Source: Crocinitomicaceae bacterium
GTDB lineage: Bacteria > Bacteroidota > Bacteroidia > Flavobacteriales_D > Crocinitomicaceae
Reading direction: 5' to 3'
DNA: 6,137 bases
Assembly: GCA_024643585.1 (NCBI GenBank)
Contig: JAHEMP010000146.1
Span: 1-6,137, forward strand
Position 1 is the first letter of the stretch, and the number at the start of each line of letters is the position of its first letter. Below are positions 5,167-6,137 of this stretch, piece after piece. The notes under the pieces were generated by a model. The model saw only the letters and a list, made by a program, of their open reading frames with translations. It ran no database searches and had not been told where the DNA came from. A program made the translations under genes and the position numbers.

Positions 5167-6137
5167 TAATAAACTTGAATAACTAATCCTTTTAAATACT
5201 CACCTTCTGGATGAAATGCACTGATAGGATGGTCTGCTGGTTGATGCAACTGTTCCAAAATTCTAACCTCGCGATTTGCCTCAATGGCTGCTGAAATAAC
5301 GGTATGGTTAAAAAGTTCTTTGTCCACTACTTGCGAGCAAGAGAATGTGAAAATTATTCCACCTGGTTTTATTTGTCTTATAGCGTTTACATTCAATCGC
5401 TTATATCCTTGAACGGCTTGGTGGCGCTTGTTTCGGTGTTTTGCAAAGGCGGGCGGGTCAAGAACGATTAAATCATATTCTGTTTGCAAATCTTTTAAGA
5501 AGGTAACGGCGTTATCTACAATGGACAGGTGCTTACCTTCAAATGAGTTAAGTTTGATATTTTCTTCCGTTAAATCAATTGCTTTTTGGCTGCTATCAAG
5601 GGAATGAACTTCTTTTGCTCCATGAATTAAAGAGGATAAACTAAATCCTCCGGAGTAGCAGAAAGTGTTCAACACGGTTTTTCCTTTGGAATACTTTCCT
5701 AATAGCAATCGACTTTCACGTTGATCAATAAAAAAGCCCGTTTTTTGACCGTTGATCCAGTCTATGGCATAATTTACTCCATTCTCCTTTGCTAAATGCG
5801 GGACATCGCATTTTCCAAACAAGTATCTATTTTCTGGATTGAGGTGACTAGGTAAAGTTTCAGTATTCTTTGTGTAGATTGCTTTTATCCGTTTGCCAAA
5901 TAAATCAATAAGGGCCTCTGAAATTAAATCAAGTGCCAAATACATTCCAGCACTGTGACATTGTACTATTAGCACGCCGTTGTAATGATCTACAATTAAC
6001 CCAGGCAATCCGTCTCCTTCACCATGAATTAAACGACAGATGCTGTTATTTTCTGTAAATAGTCCCAATTGCTCTCGTAAATGAAGAGCATTTTCTAATT
6101 TCTGAAAATAAAATTCTTTGTTGATGGTTTTTTTTTC
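5166..6137 (-). CDS. rlmI: Class I SAM-dependent 23S rRNA (cytosine-C5) methyltransferase, RlmI family, 5' end cut off
   Basis: The frame is open to the window edge and encodes 323 visible residues; full-length relatives have about 390-400, so much of the N-terminal PUA domain is missing. An internal TTG at 6068 is not the start, because residues upstream of it (FYFQKLENALHLREQ) match the family's conserved linker. Next come CRLIHGEGDGLPGLIVD, the central EEHD-like region, and the Rossmann methyltransferase domain. That domain shows NGQKTGFFIDQRESR, SAM motif I as VLNTFCYSGGFSLSSL, acidic motif II (HSLDSS), motif IV LDPPAFAKHRN, and the conserved Cys in FTFSCSQ. The family member RlmI methylates C1962 of E. 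coli 23S rRNA at C5. The exact site here is inferred from the family, and a paralogue with another RNA target is possible. The TAA stop shares a base with the ATG of the MATE gene. The promoter lies outside the window. Confidence 0.92.
   Translation of the reverse strand, partial: EKKTINKEFYFQKLENALHLREQLGLFTENNSICRLIHGEGDGLPGLIVDHYNGVLIVQCHSAGMYLALDLISEALIDLFGKRIKAIYTKNTETLPSHLNPENRYLFGKCDVPHLAKENGVNYAIDWINGQKTGFFIDQRESRLLLGKYSKGKTVLNTFCYSGGFSLSSLIHGAKEVHSLDSSQKAIDLTEENIKLNSFEGKHLSIVDNAVTFLKDLQTEYDLIVLDPPAFAKHRNKRHQAVQGYKRLNVNAIRQIKPGGIIFTFSCSQVVDKELFNHTVISAAIEANREVRILEQLHQPADHPISAFHPEGEYLKGLVIQVY

Noticed and set aside
5166..6068. TTG at 6068 as the start of the rRNA methyltransferase, giving a 300-aa protein
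   Set aside because: The frame stays open up to the window edge, and the extra residues match the family's conserved linker before the CRLIHGEGDGLPG motif. The gene is truncated by the window, not short.

Overview
The window is a compact stretch of AT-rich bacterial chromosome in which every gene reads on the minus strand (transcription runs from position 6137 towards 1). Several signs point to Bacteroidota, most likely a Flavobacteriia-like lineage: two promoters have the phylum's TAnnTTTG -7 element, start codons are preceded by A/T-rich leaders with little Shine-Dalgarno, a THX-type small ribosomal protein is present, and serC and serA are adjacent. No mobile element, CRISPR array, rRNA or tRNA gene was recognised.

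In transcription order there are four blocks. (1) 6137-2890 is a tightly packed operon: a 23S rRNA (cytosine) methyltransferase of the RlmI family, cut at its N-terminus by the window edge; a MATE-family membrane transporter overlapping it by 1 nt (TAATG); and methionyl-tRNA formyltransferase (fmt) 3 nt further on. (2) After a 165-nt gap holding a perfect DnaA-box sequence and a good Bacteroidota promoter comes an HU-family nucleoid protein with a strong intrinsic terminator. Only 18 nt beyond that terminator hairpin starts trmH, a tRNA 2'-O-methyltransferase. (3) After a 138-nt gap with a second TATATTTG promoter element comes a 94-aa protein. Its first ~25 residues are ribosomal protein bTHX and the rest is a Lys/Ala-rich, histone-H1-like tail. 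It ends in a terminator hairpin. (4) About 21 nt further on begins serC (phosphoserine aminotransferase), which overlaps by 1 nt the start of serA (3-phosphoglycerate dehydrogenase), cut by the window start.

The functional theme is translation and RNA modification (RlmI, Fmt, TrmH, THX), nucleoid architecture (HU, perhaps the THX tail) and serine biosynthesis (SerC, SerA). The content is mostly housekeeping and I see no convincing undescribed multi-gene system. The points worth a second look are the extended THX protein, the DnaA box upstream of HU, the two places where a gene starts about 20 nt after a terminator with no visible promoter of its own, and an uncharacterised MATE transporter locked between two translation genes.
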